This document shows positions 1-8,910 of a DNA stretch of 64,000 nt, piece by piece; the first letter of the stretch is position 1; every line of letters begins with the position of its first letter. A model generated the notes under the pieces. The model was not told where the DNA came from, did no database searches, and saw only the letters and a program-made list of their open reading frames with translations. Position numbers and translations under genes: made by a program. The stretch is from Pseudomonas sp. GD03919 (lineage in GTDB: Bacteria; Pseudomonadota; Gammaproteobacteria; Pseudomonadales; Pseudomonadaceae): the NCBI RefSeq assembly GCF_029814935.1, contig NZ_CP104582.1, positions 868,001 to 932,000 of the forward strand. The letters are read 5' to 3'.

Positions 1-1220
1 GCTGGCTGACCGACGACCAGGGGCGCAAGGTCTACGACAGCCTGTCTGGCCTGTGGACCTGCGGCGCCGGCCACTCGCGCAAGGAAATCCAGGAAGCCGT
101 AGCCAAGCAGCTCGGTACCCTCGACTATTCGCCGGGCTTCCAGTTCGGCCATGCGCTGTCGTTCAAGCTGGCCGAACAGGTCGCCGACCTGATGCCGGGC
201 GAGCTCAACCACGTGTTCTTCACCGGCTCCGGCTCCGAGTGCGCCGACACCGCGGTGAAGATGGCCAAGGCCTACTGGCGCCTGAAAGGCCAGCCGGCCA
301 AGACCAAGTTCATTGGCCGTGCCCGTGGTTACCACGGCGTCAACATCGCCGGCACCTCGCTCGGCGGCATCGGCGGCAACCGCAAGATGTACGGCCAGTT
401 CATGGACGCCGACCACCTGCCGCACACCCTGCAGCCGCACCTGGCTTTCACCCGTGGCATGGCCGAAACCGGCGGTGTCGAGCTGGCTAACGAACTGCTC
501 AAGCTGATCGAACTGCACGACGCCTCCAACATTGCTGCGGTGATCGTCGAGCCGATGTCCGGTTCCGCTGGCGCCCTCGTGCCGCCGGTGGGCTACCTAC
601 AGCGACTGCGCGAGATCTGCACCCAGCACAATATCCTGCTGATCTTCGACGAAGTGATCACCGGCTTCGGCCGCATGGGCAAGTGGAGCGGTGCGGAGTT
701 CTTCGGCGTGACCCCGGACCTGATGAACGTCGCTAAGCAGATCACCAACGGCGCCATCCCGCTGGGCGCGGTGATCGCCTCCAGCGAGATCTACAACACC
801 TTCATGCAGCAGCCGTCGCCGGAGCACATGATCGAGTTCACCCACGGCTACACCTACTCGGCGCATCCGGTGGCCTGTGCCGCTGGTCTGGCCACGCTGG
901 AGCTGCTCAAACGCGAGAACCTGATCCAGCAGTCCGCCGAGCTGGCGCCGAAGTTCGAAGCGGCCCTGCATGGCCTGAAGGGCACCAAGCACATCGTCGA
1001 TATCCGCAACTGCGGCCTGGCCGGCGCCCTGCAGATCGCCCCGCGTGACGGTGACGCGGTGATCCGTCCGTTCGAGGCCGGCATGGCCCTGTGGAAGGCC
1101 GGCTTCTACGTGCGCTTCGGTGGCGATACCCTGCAGTTCGGCCCAACCTTCAATGCCAAGATCGAAGACCTCGACCGAGTCTTCAATGCCGTTGGCGATG
1201 TACTGAACAAACTCGACTGA
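1..1220 (+). CDS. bauA: omega-amino acid (beta-alanine):pyruvate aminotransferase, 5' truncated by window edge
   Basis: Class III PLP-dependent aminotransferase that moves the amino group of beta-alanine or related omega-amino acids to pyruvate, giving malonate semialdehyde. The reading frame is open from the first bases, so the start lies outside the window; about 405 residues are visible of a family length near 450. The PLP-phosphate loop (GSGSECADTAVKMA), the cofactor-binding Asp in IFDEVITGFGRMG and the Schiff-base Lys in VAKQITNG (codon at 735-737) are all present. The mmsA-type dehydrogenase 82 bp downstream would oxidise the semialdehyde product, matching the paired arrangement known in other pseudomonads (bauA/bauC). 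The pathway role is inferred from family and pairing; the exact donor substrate is not shown by the sequence. Confidence 0.9.
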   Translation, partial: WLTDDQGRKVYDSLSGLWTCGAGHSRKEIQEAVAKQLGTLDYSPGFQFGHALSFKLAEQVADLMPGELNHVFFTGSGSECADTAVKMAKAYWRLKGQPAKTKFIGRARGYHGVNIAGTSLGGIGGNRKMYGQFMDADHLPHTLQPHLAFTRGMAETGGVELANELLKLIELHDASNIAAVIVEPMSGSAGALVPPVGYLQRLREICTQHNILLIFDEVITGFGRMGKWSGAEFFGVTPDLMNVAKQITNGAIPLGAVIASSEIYNTFMQQPSPEHMIEFTHGYTYSAHPVACAAGLATLELLKRENLIQQSAELAPKFEAALHGLKGTKHIVDIRNCGLAGALQIAPRDGDAVIRPFEAGMALWKAGFYVRFGGDTLQFGPTFNAKIEDLDRVFNAVGDVLNKLD

Positions 1221-1225
1221 TTCCT

Positions 1226-1280
1226 GTGGGAGGGGCTTTAGCTGCGACGCTCATTTAGTTGCGGCTGAAGCCCCTCCCAC
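1226..1280. repeat. REP-like inverted repeat between aminotransferase and dehydrogenase genes
   Basis: GTGGGAGGGGCTTTAGCTGC on the left is matched by its near-complement ending in AAGCCCCTCCCAC on the right, giving a long hairpin. It fills most of the gap between the two genes. Because it lies within a likely operon it may modulate mRNA decay or partly terminate transcription; that is inference. Confidence 0.75.
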
Positions 1281-1302
1281 CAACCTGACCTTGGAGAACC
1301 CC

Positions 1303-2799
1303 ATGAGCCACATCCCGCACCTGATCAACGGCGAACGCGTTGCCGGCAACGGTCGCAGTGCCCCGGTATACAACCCGTCCACCGGCGACTCCACCAGCGC
1401 CGTCGGCCTGGCTGATCGCGCCACCCTGCAACTGGCCATCGACGCCGCCAAGGCGGCTTTCCCGGCCTGGCGCAACACCCCGCCGGCCAAGCGCGCGCAG
1501 ATCATGTTCCGCTTCAAGCAACTGCTGGAGCAGCACGAGAACGAAATCGCCGCGCTGATCAGCGCCGAGCACGGCAAGACCCTCGAAGACGCCGTCGGCG
1601 AACTCAAGCGCGGCATCGAGAACGTCGAGTTCGCCTGCGCCGCCCCGGAACTCCTCAAGGGCGAATACAGCCGCAACGTCGGCCCGAACATCGACGCCTG
1701 GACCGATCTACAACCCATTGGTGTCGTGGCAGGCATTACCCCGTTCAACTTCCCGGCCATGGTGCCGCTGTGGATGTACCCGCTGGCCATCGTCTGCGGC
1801 AACTGCTTCATCTTGAAGCCGTCCGAGCGTGACCCGAGCTCCGCCCTGTTCATCGCCGAGCTGCTGAACCAGGCCGGCCTGCCCAAGGGTGTGCTCAACG
1901 TGGTCAACGGCGACAAGGATTCGGTCGACGGCCTGATCGAAGCGCCTGAGGTCAAAGCCCTGAGCTTCGTCGGCTCGACCCCGATCGCCGAATACATCTA
2001 TAGCGAAGGCACCAAGCGCGGCAAACGCGTGCAGGCCCTGGGCGGCGCCAAGAACCACGCCGTGCTGATGCCCGATGCCGATCTGGACAATGCTGTCAGC
2101 GCGCTGATGGGCGCGGCCTACGGCTCCTGCGGCGAGCGCTGCATGGCCATCTCCGTGGCCGTGTGCGTGGGTGACCAGATCGCCGATGCGCTGGTCGAGA
2201 AGATCGTCCCGCAGATCCAGGCGCTGAAAATCGGTGCCGGCACTTCCTGCGGCCTGGACATGGGCCCGCTGGTCACCGCCGCTGCGCGTGACAAGGTCAA
2301 GGGCTACATCGACGCCGGGGTCGAACAGGGCGCCAAGCTGGTGGTCGACGGTCGTAACCTGGTCGTGCCAGGCAACGAGAACGGCTATTTCGTCGGTGGC
2401 ACCCTGTTCGACCAGGTGACCCCGGAGATGACCATCTACACCGACGAAATCTTCGGCCCGGTGCTGTGCATCGTCCGCGTCGGCAGCCTGGAAGAAGCCA
2501 TGCAACTGATCAACGATCACGAGTACGGCAACGGCACCTGCATCTTCACCCGTGACGGTGAAGCTGCGCGCCTGTTCTGCGACGAGATCGAAGTGGGCAT
2601 GGTCGGCGTCAACGTGCCGCTGCCGGTACCGGTGGCTTACCACAGCTTCGGCGGCTGGAAGCGTTCGCTGTTCGGCGACCTGCATGCCTATGGTCCGGAT
2701 GGTGTGCGCTTTTACACCCGCAAGAAGGCCATTACCCAACGCTGGCCGGCACGCAAGAGCCACGAAGCGGCGCAGTTCGCCTTCCCCAGCAATGGTTGA
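1303..2799 (+). CDS. mmsA: CoA-acylating methylmalonate-/malonate-semialdehyde dehydrogenase
   Basis: Aldehyde dehydrogenase superfamily enzyme, 498 residues, of the MMSDH type that converts malonate semialdehyde or methylmalonate semialdehyde to acetyl-CoA or propionyl-CoA with NAD+. The family signature FNFPAM, the NAD-binding FVGSTPIAEYIY segment and the catalytic Cys in GERCMA (about residue 280) are visible. The frame extends 12 bases upstream to a TTG, but the ATG at 1303 sits 6 bases after GGAG and is preferred. It is co-directional with the aminotransferase gene and probably works on its product; in P. aeruginosa the equivalent partner is called bauC. A strong terminator follows. Confidence 0.92.
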   Translation: MSHIPHLINGERVAGNGRSAPVYNPSTGDSTSAVGLADRATLQLAIDAAKAAFPAWRNTPPAKRAQIMFRFKQLLEQHENEIAALISAEHGKTLEDAVGELKRGIENVEFACAAPELLKGEYSRNVGPNIDAWTDLQPIGVVAGITPFNFPAMVPLWMYPLAIVCGNCFILKPSERDPSSALFIAELLNQAGLPKGVLNVVNGDKDSVDGLIEAPEVKALSFVGSTPIAEYIYSEGTKRGKRVQALGGAKNHAVLMPDADLDNAVSALMGAAYGSCGERCMAISVAVCVGDQIADALVEKIVPQIQALKIGAGTSCGLDMGPLVTAAARDKVKGYIDAGVEQGAKLVVDGRNLVVPGNENGYFVGGTLFDQVTPEMTIYTDEIFGPVLCIVRVGSLEEAMQLINDHEYGNGTCIFTRDGEAARLFCDEIEVGMVGVNVPLPVPVAYHSFGGWKRSLFGDLHAYGPDGVRFYTRKKAITQRWPARKSHEAAQFAFPSNG

Positions 2800-2818
2800 G
2801 TGAGCGCAAGCAGTAAAC

Positions 2819-2847
2819 CAAAGGCCGGTCGCAAGACCGGCCTTTTC
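2819..2847 (+). terminator. rho-independent terminator after mmsA
   Basis: AAGGCCGGTC, loop GCAA, GACCGGCCTT followed by a short T run; a near-perfect stem ending the mmsA transcript. Confidence 0.85.
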
Positions 2848-2981
2848 GTTGCTGGCGTATTCGATCGCACCCGCGCTCTGGGTGGGGGCGCTTGTCGCTT
2901 CGGCCGGAGCATGGAGACGATCAATTGACGAGTTCCTGAGCCCTTTTTCGGCCCGGAGCACAGTCCGGGCCAGGCAGTACC

Positions 2982-3215
2982 TTATTGCTCGCCTTTCATG
3001 GCCGTGCGCAGGCCGAGCATGAACAGCAGCAGGTTGGCGTCAGGCTCTATTTCGGGTTGTGCCTGTTTACGTATCGGCACGATGGGGCAGGGCGTCATGC
3101 CGCAATTACGGCTCTCCAGTACCCGTGGGCCGGGCTGCTCCCAGGCGGCTGCAGCGACAGCTGTCAGGCCCAAGGCTGCGACGAGGAATAAACCTCTAGC
3201 GATTTCTAGTTTCAT
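2982..3215 (-). CDS. small exported protein of unknown function (77 aa)
   Basis: Starts MKLEIARGLFLVAALGL and continues with an Ala-rich stretch, a convincing Sec signal peptide with likely cleavage after the AAAA run near residue 24. The mature part is about 50 residues with two Cys separated by four residues (CGMTPC), which could form a disulphide, followed by a Pro/Glu-rich segment. No family is recognised. It is expressed away from mmsA and lies about 130 bp upstream of nothing co-directional, so it is probably monocistronic. The coding call rests on the signal peptide and lack of a competing frame; an unannotated spurious ORF remains possible. Confidence 0.55.
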   Translation of the reverse strand: MKLEIARGLFLVAALGLTAVAAAAWEQPGPRVLESRNCGMTPCPIVPIRKQAQPEIEPDANLLLFMLGLRTAMKGEQ

Positions 3216-3343
3216 CTTGCTAAGCCTTTGAAAGTGCTGGCGACGTGTTTGGATAACCCTAGTCGAAGCGGATCAAGCTCAAGAGTTTCCTGACGAATGG
3301 TTACGCTTTGATGAGCCGAGCGCCGCAGATGCCTGTGTACGTT

Positions 3344-4033
3344 TCAGAGCTTGCCCGGGCCGCCGGGGAATATGTGTGCATAGCCCGTCAGTATCTGTGC
3401 CCAGTCGCTATCGCTCCACGGGCTGTGCCGACGTAGTTGGCGCAAGTCGTGGCGGGCTGCGCGCCGGCTACTCCAGCGCCGACGGCTTTTCTCCAGATCG
3501 AGCAGGGCTACCTGGGGTTCACCATCGCTCAGCTTGACGAAGATGTGCTTGGCATACAGACAGCCATGCTGCCAGCGCCCCCGGTGCATACGCGCCAGGG
3601 TTGCGCCGATTTTCTGTAGTAGCCTGGCATGCGCCGCCTCACCGCAGAGCTGGCGTCCACCCTGGGCATACCAGTGTTCGATATCCTCGAAGCCCTGCAG
3701 GGCTTCGGTTACCAGCAGCCCGCGCCAGCCCTGTTGCGGATCATGCTCCACGCCGCAGTAGACGAGATGTGGCACGGAGACGCCGAGCGCATAGAGAGCC
3801 TGCAGTGCATTGCGTTCGCGTAATACCGTCGGGCGACCTCCAGGGTGCAGCAGGCTACGGTAGATATGGCCGATCTGGCGTTTGGCGTAGAGCACGCCAC
3901 TGTGATCGAGCAAGCGCTGCACGCCGCTTTCGCCGCCGCGCCGTGCGTTTGGGGGTTCGACCCAGTCGCCTTGTCGTTGCCACCAATGCTGGAAGGCCTG
4001 CTGTGGAATATCGTTCGCGCTATCAAGGGGCAT
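3344..4033 (-). CDS. inaA: lipopolysaccharide kinase InaA family protein
   Basis: A 229-residue protein kinase-like fold protein of the InaA/Kdo-WaaP family. The catalytic-loop equivalent HGCLYAKHIFVK (about residues 156-167) and the metal-binding equivalent in LLDLEKSRRRW are visible, together with an N-terminal Lys in YAKRQ. Members phosphorylate LPS core sugars or act in acid/weak-acid responses (InaA); the substrate here cannot be told from sequence. It is a single gene; its start lies about 145 bp from the left end of the IS66 element, so part of its original upstream region may have been replaced. Cytoplasmic, no signal peptide. Confidence 0.8.
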   Translation of the reverse strand: MPLDSANDIPQQAFQHWWQRQGDWVEPPNARRGGESGVQRLLDHSGVLYAKRQIGHIYRSLLHPGGRPTVLRERNALQALYALGVSVPHLVYCGVEHDPQQGWRGLLVTEALQGFEDIEHWYAQGGRQLCGEAAHARLLQKIGATLARMHRGRWQHGCLYAKHIFVKLSDGEPQVALLDLEKSRRRWSSRRAARHDLRQLRRHSPWSDSDWAQILTGYAHIFPGGPGKL

Positions 4034-4278
4034 TTTTTGCTCTTCTTATGCTTATTTTCATGAGGAGCCAGAGGTTTCAACTGCCAAAATGGCATTCTGA
4101 CCTTTGGAATTGTAACAAAAAATAAGCCAGCAAGATGCCTGTATTGGGCGCTGCTGTCCATGCTGGCTTTAGACCATTGTAAGCGTCCAGCCAAGTCACC
4201 TTCCGCAATCCCGCATTAAGGGCGATGGTGTCCGCGTATTTTTAAGCGGACGCGATAGCCCTTATCGCCGGGATTTCC

Positions 4279-4596
4279 ATGCGCCAACGAAGCTCTTACC
4301 CCAAACCGTTCAAGGCCCAGGTTGTTCAGGAGTGCCTGCAACCTGGTGCGACCGTCTCCAGCGTGGCCATACGCCATGGCATCAACGCCAACGTCATTCG
4401 CAAGTGGCTACCGCTTTATCGGGATCAACTGCCAGCGGCGTTGCCGGCGTTCGTTCCTGTGAGGGTTACGCCCAAACGACCAGCTGAAGCAGCGGTGATT
4501 ATCGAGCTGCCGCTGGGTGCGCAATCGATCACGGTGAAATGGCCAGCCTCCGATCCTGAAGGTTGCGCCCGCTTTGTCCGTGGGCTCGCCCAGTGA
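4279..4596 (+). CDS. tnpA: IS66-family accessory protein TnpA
   Basis: 105 residues with an N-terminal helix-turn-helix (YPKPFKAQVVQECLQPG through NANVIRKWLPLY), typical of IS66 OrfA, which is needed with TnpB and TnpC for transposition. First gene of the element, 100 bp inside the left end. Its stop overlaps the GTG start of tnpB (GTGA), implying translational coupling. No frame damage is seen. Confidence 0.9.
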   Translation: MRQRSSYPKPFKAQVVQECLQPGATVSSVAIRHGINANVIRKWLPLYRDQLPAALPAFVPVRVTPKRPAEAAVIIELPLGAQSITVKWPASDPEGCARFVRGLAQ

Positions 4597-4928
4597 TCCG
4601 CGTGGATAGTATCTGGCTCGCCACCGAGCCGATGGATATGCGTGCGGGTACTGAAACCGCGTTGGCCCGCGTGGTGGCGGTGTTCGGTGCGGCGAAGCCG
4701 CACTGCGCCTATCTGTTCGCCAATCGCCGCGCCAACCGCATGAAAGTTCTGGTGCATGACGGCGTGGGTATCTGGCTCGCCGCGCGGCGCTTGCACCAGG
4801 GCAAGTTTCATTGGCCAGGCATCCGGCACGGCTCGGAAGTCGAACTCGACACCGAGCAACTTCAGGCTTTGGTACTGGGGTTGCCCTGGCAGCGAGTCGG
4901 CGCAGCCGGCACGATCACAGTGCTGTAG
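4593..4928 (+). CDS. tnpB: IS66-family accessory protein TnpB
   Basis: 111 residues of the IS66 Orf2/TnpB family: DSIWLATEPMDMRAGTETAL near the N-terminus and the ANRRANRMKVLVHDGVGIWL core are diagnostic. GTG at 4593 is chosen because it overlaps the tnpA stop and places the family-conserved I-W-L near residue 7; an upstream GTG at 4563 gives a non-homologous extension. TnpB supports transposition by the DDE enzyme TnpC through an unclear mechanism. Confidence 0.9.
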   Translation: MIRVDSIWLATEPMDMRAGTETALARVVAVFGAAKPHCAYLFANRRANRMKVLVHDGVGIWLAARRLHQGKFHWPGIRHGSEVELDTEQLQALVLGLPWQRVGAAGTITVL

Positions 4929-4989
4929 CACCTGCCATTAGCCCATCGGTTTATCTCCGCTGACCGCCTGCTCTGGCACAATCAGCGGC

Positions 4990-6525
4990 ATGACTTCCTC
5001 GCCCAATCTCGACCAACTGACACCTGACCAGCTGCGCACACTGGCCGCGCAGTTGCTCACGCAAGTCGCTGCGATGGGCAAAAAGATCCACCGCGATCAA
5101 ACAGTCATCGAGCAGCTCACCCACGAAATCGCATGGTTCAAACGGCACAAGTTCGCCAAGAGCAGCGAGCAGCTAAGCCCTGATCAGGGCAGCCTGCTTG
5201 ATGACCTGCTCGACACCGACATCGCCGCCACCGAGGCCGAGCTGAAAGCCGTCAATCCTCCGGTTACCCCAGCCGAACCACGCCAACAACCCAAGCGCAC
5301 ACCGCTGCCACCGCAATTTCCGCGCACCGTGATCCGTCACGAGCCGGAGAACACCCAGTGCGCCTGCGGTTGCCAGCTTCAGCGCGTCGGCGAAGACGTC
5401 AGCGAAAAGCTCGACTACACGCCGGGCGTGTTCACCGTCGAACAGCACGTGCGTGGGAAATGGGCCTGCCGCCAATGCGAAACGCTGATCCAGGCGCCCG
5501 TGCCGGCCCAGGTGATCGACAAGGGGATCCCTACCGCCGGCCTGCTGGCTCACGTGATGGTGACCAAGTTCGCCGACCACCTACCGCTGTACCGGCAGGA
5601 GAAGATCTTTGGCCGTGCCGGCCTGGCCATCGCTCGTTCGACACTGGCGCAGTGGGTCGGGCAAACCGGCGTGCAGCTCCAGCCCCTGGTCGATGCGCTG
5701 CGCGAAGCGGTGCTTGCCCAGCGCGTGATCCATGCCGACGAAACCCCGGTTTCGATGCTCGCGCCCGGCGAGAAGAAGACCCACCGTGCCTACGTCTGGG
5801 CCTACAGCACCACGCCCTTCGCCGATCTGAAGGCCGTGGTCTACGACTTCAGCCCCAGCCGTGCCGGCGAGCATGCGCGCAATTTTCTTGGCCAGTGGAA
5901 TGGCAAGCTGGTCTGCGACGACTTCGCTGGCTACAAGGCCAGCTTCGTGCAAGGCATCACCGAAATCGGCTGCATGGCTCACGCCCGGCGCAAGTTCTTC
6001 GATCTGCACGCGGCGAACAAAAGCCAACTGGCCGAACAGGCGCTGCACTCTATCGCTGGGCTGTACGAAGTCGAACGCCAAGTGCGCGACATGAGCAATG
6101 AAGAACGCTGGCGAATACGGCAGGAAAAGGCTTCACCGCTCCTCGACGCACTACATGACTGGATGCTGGCCCAGCGTGATCTTGTGCCCAACGGCTCAGC
6201 CACGGCGAAAGCTTTGGATTACAGCCTCAAACGCTGGATAGCGCTGACGCGCTACCTGGACGATGGCGCTGTGCCCATCGACAACAACCAAGTCGAGAAC
6301 CAGATCCGCCCGTGGGCTCTAGGTCGCTCCAATTGGCTGTTTGCCGGGTCGCTACGCAGCGGCAAACGGGCGGCGGCAATCATGAGCCTGATCCAGTCGG
6401 CGCGGATGAATGGGCATGATCCGTATGCCTATCTCAAGGATGTGCTAACGCGACTGCCGACGCAGAAGGCCAGCGCTCTGGCCGAGCTGCTGCCGCACAA
6501 CTGGGTATCCGTCGGCAAGGTGTAA
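4990..6525 (+). CDS. tnpC: IS66-family transposase TnpC (DDE)
   Basis: Full-length 511-residue DDE transposase. In order: N-terminal leucine-rich helix, a Pro-rich linker, a zinc-binding segment with CACGCQL and CRQCE Cys pairs, then the catalytic domain with the first Asp in IHADETPVSML, the second Asp in LVCDDFAGYKA and the Glu region in DNNQVENQIRPWALGRSNW. Ends 15 bp before the right tip of the element. All catalytic positions are intact, so the element looks able to move. Confidence 0.92.
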   Translation: MTSSPNLDQLTPDQLRTLAAQLLTQVAAMGKKIHRDQTVIEQLTHEIAWFKRHKFAKSSEQLSPDQGSLLDDLLDTDIAATEAELKAVNPPVTPAEPRQQPKRTPLPPQFPRTVIRHEPENTQCACGCQLQRVGEDVSEKLDYTPGVFTVEQHVRGKWACRQCETLIQAPVPAQVIDKGIPTAGLLAHVMVTKFADHLPLYRQEKIFGRAGLAIARSTLAQWVGQTGVQLQPLVDALREAVLAQRVIHADETPVSMLAPGEKKTHRAYVWAYSTTPFADLKAVVYDFSPSRAGEHARNFLGQWNGKLVCDDFAGYKASFVQGITEIGCMAHARRKFFDLHAANKSQLAEQALHSIAGLYEVERQVRDMSNEERWRIRQEKASPLLDALHDWMLAQRDLVPNGSATAKALDYSLKRWIALTRYLDDGAVPIDNNQVENQIRPWALGRSNWLFAGSLRSGKRAAAIMSLIQSARMNGHDPYAYLKDVLTRLPTQKASALAELLPHNWVSVGKV

Positions 6526-6540
6526 TGCCCGTTCGCTTAC

Positions 6541-6740
6541 TCAAGGCCACACCGGCAACCGAGGCACCGGGCTAGGTACACTCATCGACGACCTGAGCCT
6601 TGAAGGATTTGGGATAGGAGCGGCGTTGGCCTGGCACGGGAGATCCTCCGTAAGGGGCTTGAAATGGTGTCCACCAAAAACAGGTGGACACCATGCCGCT
6701 AGCTGGAAGAACCGGGGAGGTGTGTTGGCCGGACGGTTAC
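6541..6740 (-). mobile_element. severed end of a second IS66-family element (tnpA 5' stump)
   Basis: Read on the minus strand this 200-bp piece begins with the IS66-like tip GTAACCGTCCGGCC (ending at 6740), passes a perfect inverted repeat (GGTGTCCACC, 7-base loop, GGTGGACACC near 6664-6690), a GGAGG ribosome site and a GTG start, then encodes QRRSYPKSFKAQVVDEC, clearly a TnpA N-terminus. A stop codon interrupts it two codons later, and homology stops exactly where the intact IS66 element begins at 6540. It is therefore a dead remnant of a different IS66 relative in opposite orientation. Confidence 0.75.
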
Positions 6741-6770
6741 GATTTATCGGCAATCCCCGGGTTATAGGCT

Positions 6771-6815
6771 GTAGGAGCGGCGCCCCGTCGCGAACACGCG
6801 AGACGGCGCGCCGCT
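6771..6815. repeat. REP element downstream of pilD
   Basis: GTAGGAGCGGCGCCCCGTCG followed by partly complementary GACGGCGCGCCGC; a GTAGGAGC-type Pseudomonas REP adjoining the end of pilD. Confidence 0.65.
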
Positions 6816-6820
6816 GCGCG

Positions 6821-7690
6821 TCAAAACCCAGCGAACTTCAGATAACTGCTGGTAATCACATCGCCCCACAGCAGGGCGATCCACCCGGCAATCGCCAGAT
6901 AAGGGCCGAATGGAATCGGCGTGCCGGAATCGCTGCCACGCATACGCAGCATAATGACCCCGAGCACCGCCCCGACCAGCGACGACAGCAGAATGGTCAG
7001 CGGCAGAATCTGCCAGCCACCCCAGGCGCCGAGCATGGCCAGCAGCTTGAAGTCGCCATAACCCATGCCTTCCTTGCCGGTGATCAGCTTGAACAGCCAG
7101 TACACCGACCACAAGCTCAGGTAACCGGCAATCGCCCCCCACAGGGCATCCTCCAGGCTGGTGAAAAGCCCGAAGTAATTGACGATCAAGCCCAGCCAGA
7201 GCAACGGCAGCACCAGCACATCCGGCAGAATCTGGTGATCGGCATCGATCAGGCTCATCGCCAGCAGCCCCCAGGCCAGCACCAGCATCGCCCCGGCCTG
7301 CCAGGTAAAGCCGAAGTGCCAGGCGACGTAAGCGGAAAGTAGCCCGCAGGTTAGTTCGACGATGGGGTAGCGCTTGCTGATCGGCGTCTTGCAGTTCGAA
7401 CACTTGCCGCGCAGGAACAAATAGCTGATGACCGGGATGTTCTCCCAGGGGCGAATCTCATGGCCGCATTGCGGGCAGCAGGAATTGGGCAGGATCAGGT
7501 TGAAGGTCTGAGCGGTTGGTGCCGACGGCAATTCCAGCACCTCGCGCGCCTGGTTCTGCCAGTCGCGTTGCAGCATCACGGGTAGTCGATAGATCACTAC
7601 ATTGAGGAAGCTGCCAATCAGCAGGCCCAGTAGCAGAGCACACAAAACAAAGGCCAGCGCATGGCTGGCCAGGAAGTCGATTACGAGCAT
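6821..7690 (-). CDS. pilD: prepilin peptidase / N-methyltransferase PilD
   Basis: 289 residues, inner-membrane aspartyl protease that cleaves the leader of PilA and other class III signal sequences and methylates the new N-terminal Phe. The N-terminal methyltransferase part carries the zinc Cys pairs CPQCG and CSNCK (about residues 72-100). The protease Asp residues are in LIDADHQILPD and GMGYGDFK. About eight membrane segments. It abuts pilC (stop of pilC at 7691) and is the last gene of pilBCD. In other pseudomonads coaE and yacG follow pilD; here a REP and IS66 debris follow instead. Confidence 0.96.
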   Translation of the reverse strand: MLVIDFLASHALAFVLCALLLGLLIGSFLNVVIYRLPVMLQRDWQNQAREVLELPSAPTAQTFNLILPNSCCPQCGHEIRPWENIPVISYLFLRGKCSNCKTPISKRYPIVELTCGLLSAYVAWHFGFTWQAGAMLVLAWGLLAMSLIDADHQILPDVLVLPLLWLGLIVNYFGLFTSLEDALWGAIAGYLSLWSVYWLFKLITGKEGMGYGDFKLLAMLGAWGGWQILPLTILLSSLVGAVLGVIMLRMRGSDSGTPIPFGPYLAIAGWIALLWGDVITSSYLKFAGF

Positions 7691-8908
7691 TTAGACTACG
7701 GCGCCCAGCTGGAAGATTGGAAGGTACATCGCAATGATCAGGCCACCGACCAGAACGCCCAGCACGGACATGATGATGGGCTCCATCAGGCTGGTCAGGC
7801 CGTCAACCATGTTGTCCACTTCTGCTTCATAGAAGCTCGCTACCTTATCGAGCATCTCATCCAGCGAGCCAGACTCTTCGCCAATAGCGGTCATCTGCAC
7901 GGCCATGGAGGGGAAGGTGCCGGTGGTGCGCATTGAGAAGTTAAGCTGCATGCCGGTAGATACATCTGCTTTGATCTTGTTGGTCGCATTCTTGAACACC
8001 ACATTACCGGTGGCGCCGGAGACCGAATCCAGCGCATCGACCAGTGGCACGCCAGCGGCAAAAGTCGTTGATAGTGTGCGTGCGAAGCGGGCTACCGCAG
8101 ATTTGTAAAGAATGTCGCCGACGATTGGCAGTTTCAGTACGCCACGGTCAACCGAGTCGCGCAGTTTCTGCGAGCGCTTCATCGCTTCTTTGAATGCAAA
8201 GGCAGCGGCGATGATTGCAATCAGAAAAATGAACCACCACTCCTGAAGAAATTGCGATATGCCTATTACCATCAGCGTAAAGGCAGGTAGTTCAGCGCCG
8301 AAGTTGGCGAAAACTTCCTCGAATTGCGGTACAACTTTAATGAGCAAAATGGCTGAGACGATGATGGCGACCACCACAACAGCGATTGGATAGTTCATCG
8401 CCTTCTTGATCTTGGCCTTCAGCGCTTCGGTCTTTTCTTTGTAGGTGGCGATTCGGTCCAGCAGATTCTCCAGCGCGCCGGCCTGTTCGCCAGACTCAAC
8501 CAGGTTGCAATACAGTTCATCGAAGTACTGTGGTTTCTTGCGCAGCGAGGCGGCAAAACTGTTACCAGCAGCCACCTCCTGCTTCACCTCGTCGACCAGC
8601 TTGCGCATGTTGGGGTTGTCGAAGCCCTCTGAGATGATGTCGAAGGACTGCAGCAGTGGCACGCCAGCTTTCATCATGGTCGCCATCTGCCGGGTAAACA
8701 GGGCGATATCCATGGGTTTGATCTTCTTGCCTGCGCTGAAGAGCGACACCCCCTTTTTGCGTACTTTGGTCGGATTGATCCCCTGTTTGCGCAGTTGCGC
8801 CTTGACCAAGGACGGGTTCTGCCCGCTGAGCTCCCCCTTGACGACGGCACCGCTTTTGTTCTTGCCTTCCCAGGTGAACACACTGGTTTTTAGAGCTTTT
8901 TCCGCCAT
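7691..8908 (-). CDS. pilC: type IV pilus inner-membrane platform protein PilC
   Basis: 405 residues with two T2SSF/GspF domains, each followed by membrane segments (hydrophobic stretches around residues 170-195, 215-245 and 375-400). PilC is the platform that couples the PilB and PilT ATPases to pilin assembly and disassembly. The N-terminal cytoplasmic start (FTWEGKNKSGAVVKGEL) and the family motif near FARTLSTTFAAGVPLVDAL are visible. It lies 2 bp after pilB and ends directly against pilD, so the three genes form a tight operon. Confidence 0.96.
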   Translation of the reverse strand: MAEKALKTSVFTWEGKNKSGAVVKGELSGQNPSLVKAQLRKQGINPTKVRKKGVSLFSAGKKIKPMDIALFTRQMATMMKAGVPLLQSFDIISEGFDNPNMRKLVDEVKQEVAAGNSFAASLRKKPQYFDELYCNLVESGEQAGALENLLDRIATYKEKTEALKAKIKKAMNYPIAVVVVAIIVSAILLIKVVPQFEEVFANFGAELPAFTLMVIGISQFLQEWWFIFLIAIIAAAFAFKEAMKRSQKLRDSVDRGVLKLPIVGDILYKSAVARFARTLSTTFAAGVPLVDALDSVSGATGNVVFKNATNKIKADVSTGMQLNFSMRTTGTFPSMAVQMTAIGEESGSLDEMLDKVASFYEAEVDNMVDGLTSLMEPIIMSVLGVLVGGLIIAMYLPIFQLGAVV

Positions 8909-8910
8909 GG

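Larger units (their letters stand above)
4179..6540 (+). mobile_element. intact IS66-family insertion sequence (tnpA-tnpB-tnpC)
   Basis: The element starts with GTAAGCGTCC at 4179 and ends with GTTCGCTTAC at 6540, so the family-typical GTAAGCG tips are inverted at the two ends. It carries the three IS66 genes in the usual order on one strand, all open. The 8 bases outside each end (AGACCATT and TCAAGGCC) do not match, so the expected 8-bp target duplication is missing. This points to a deletion or rearrangement at one side after insertion, supported by the severed IS66 relic immediately to the right. Confidence 0.9.
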
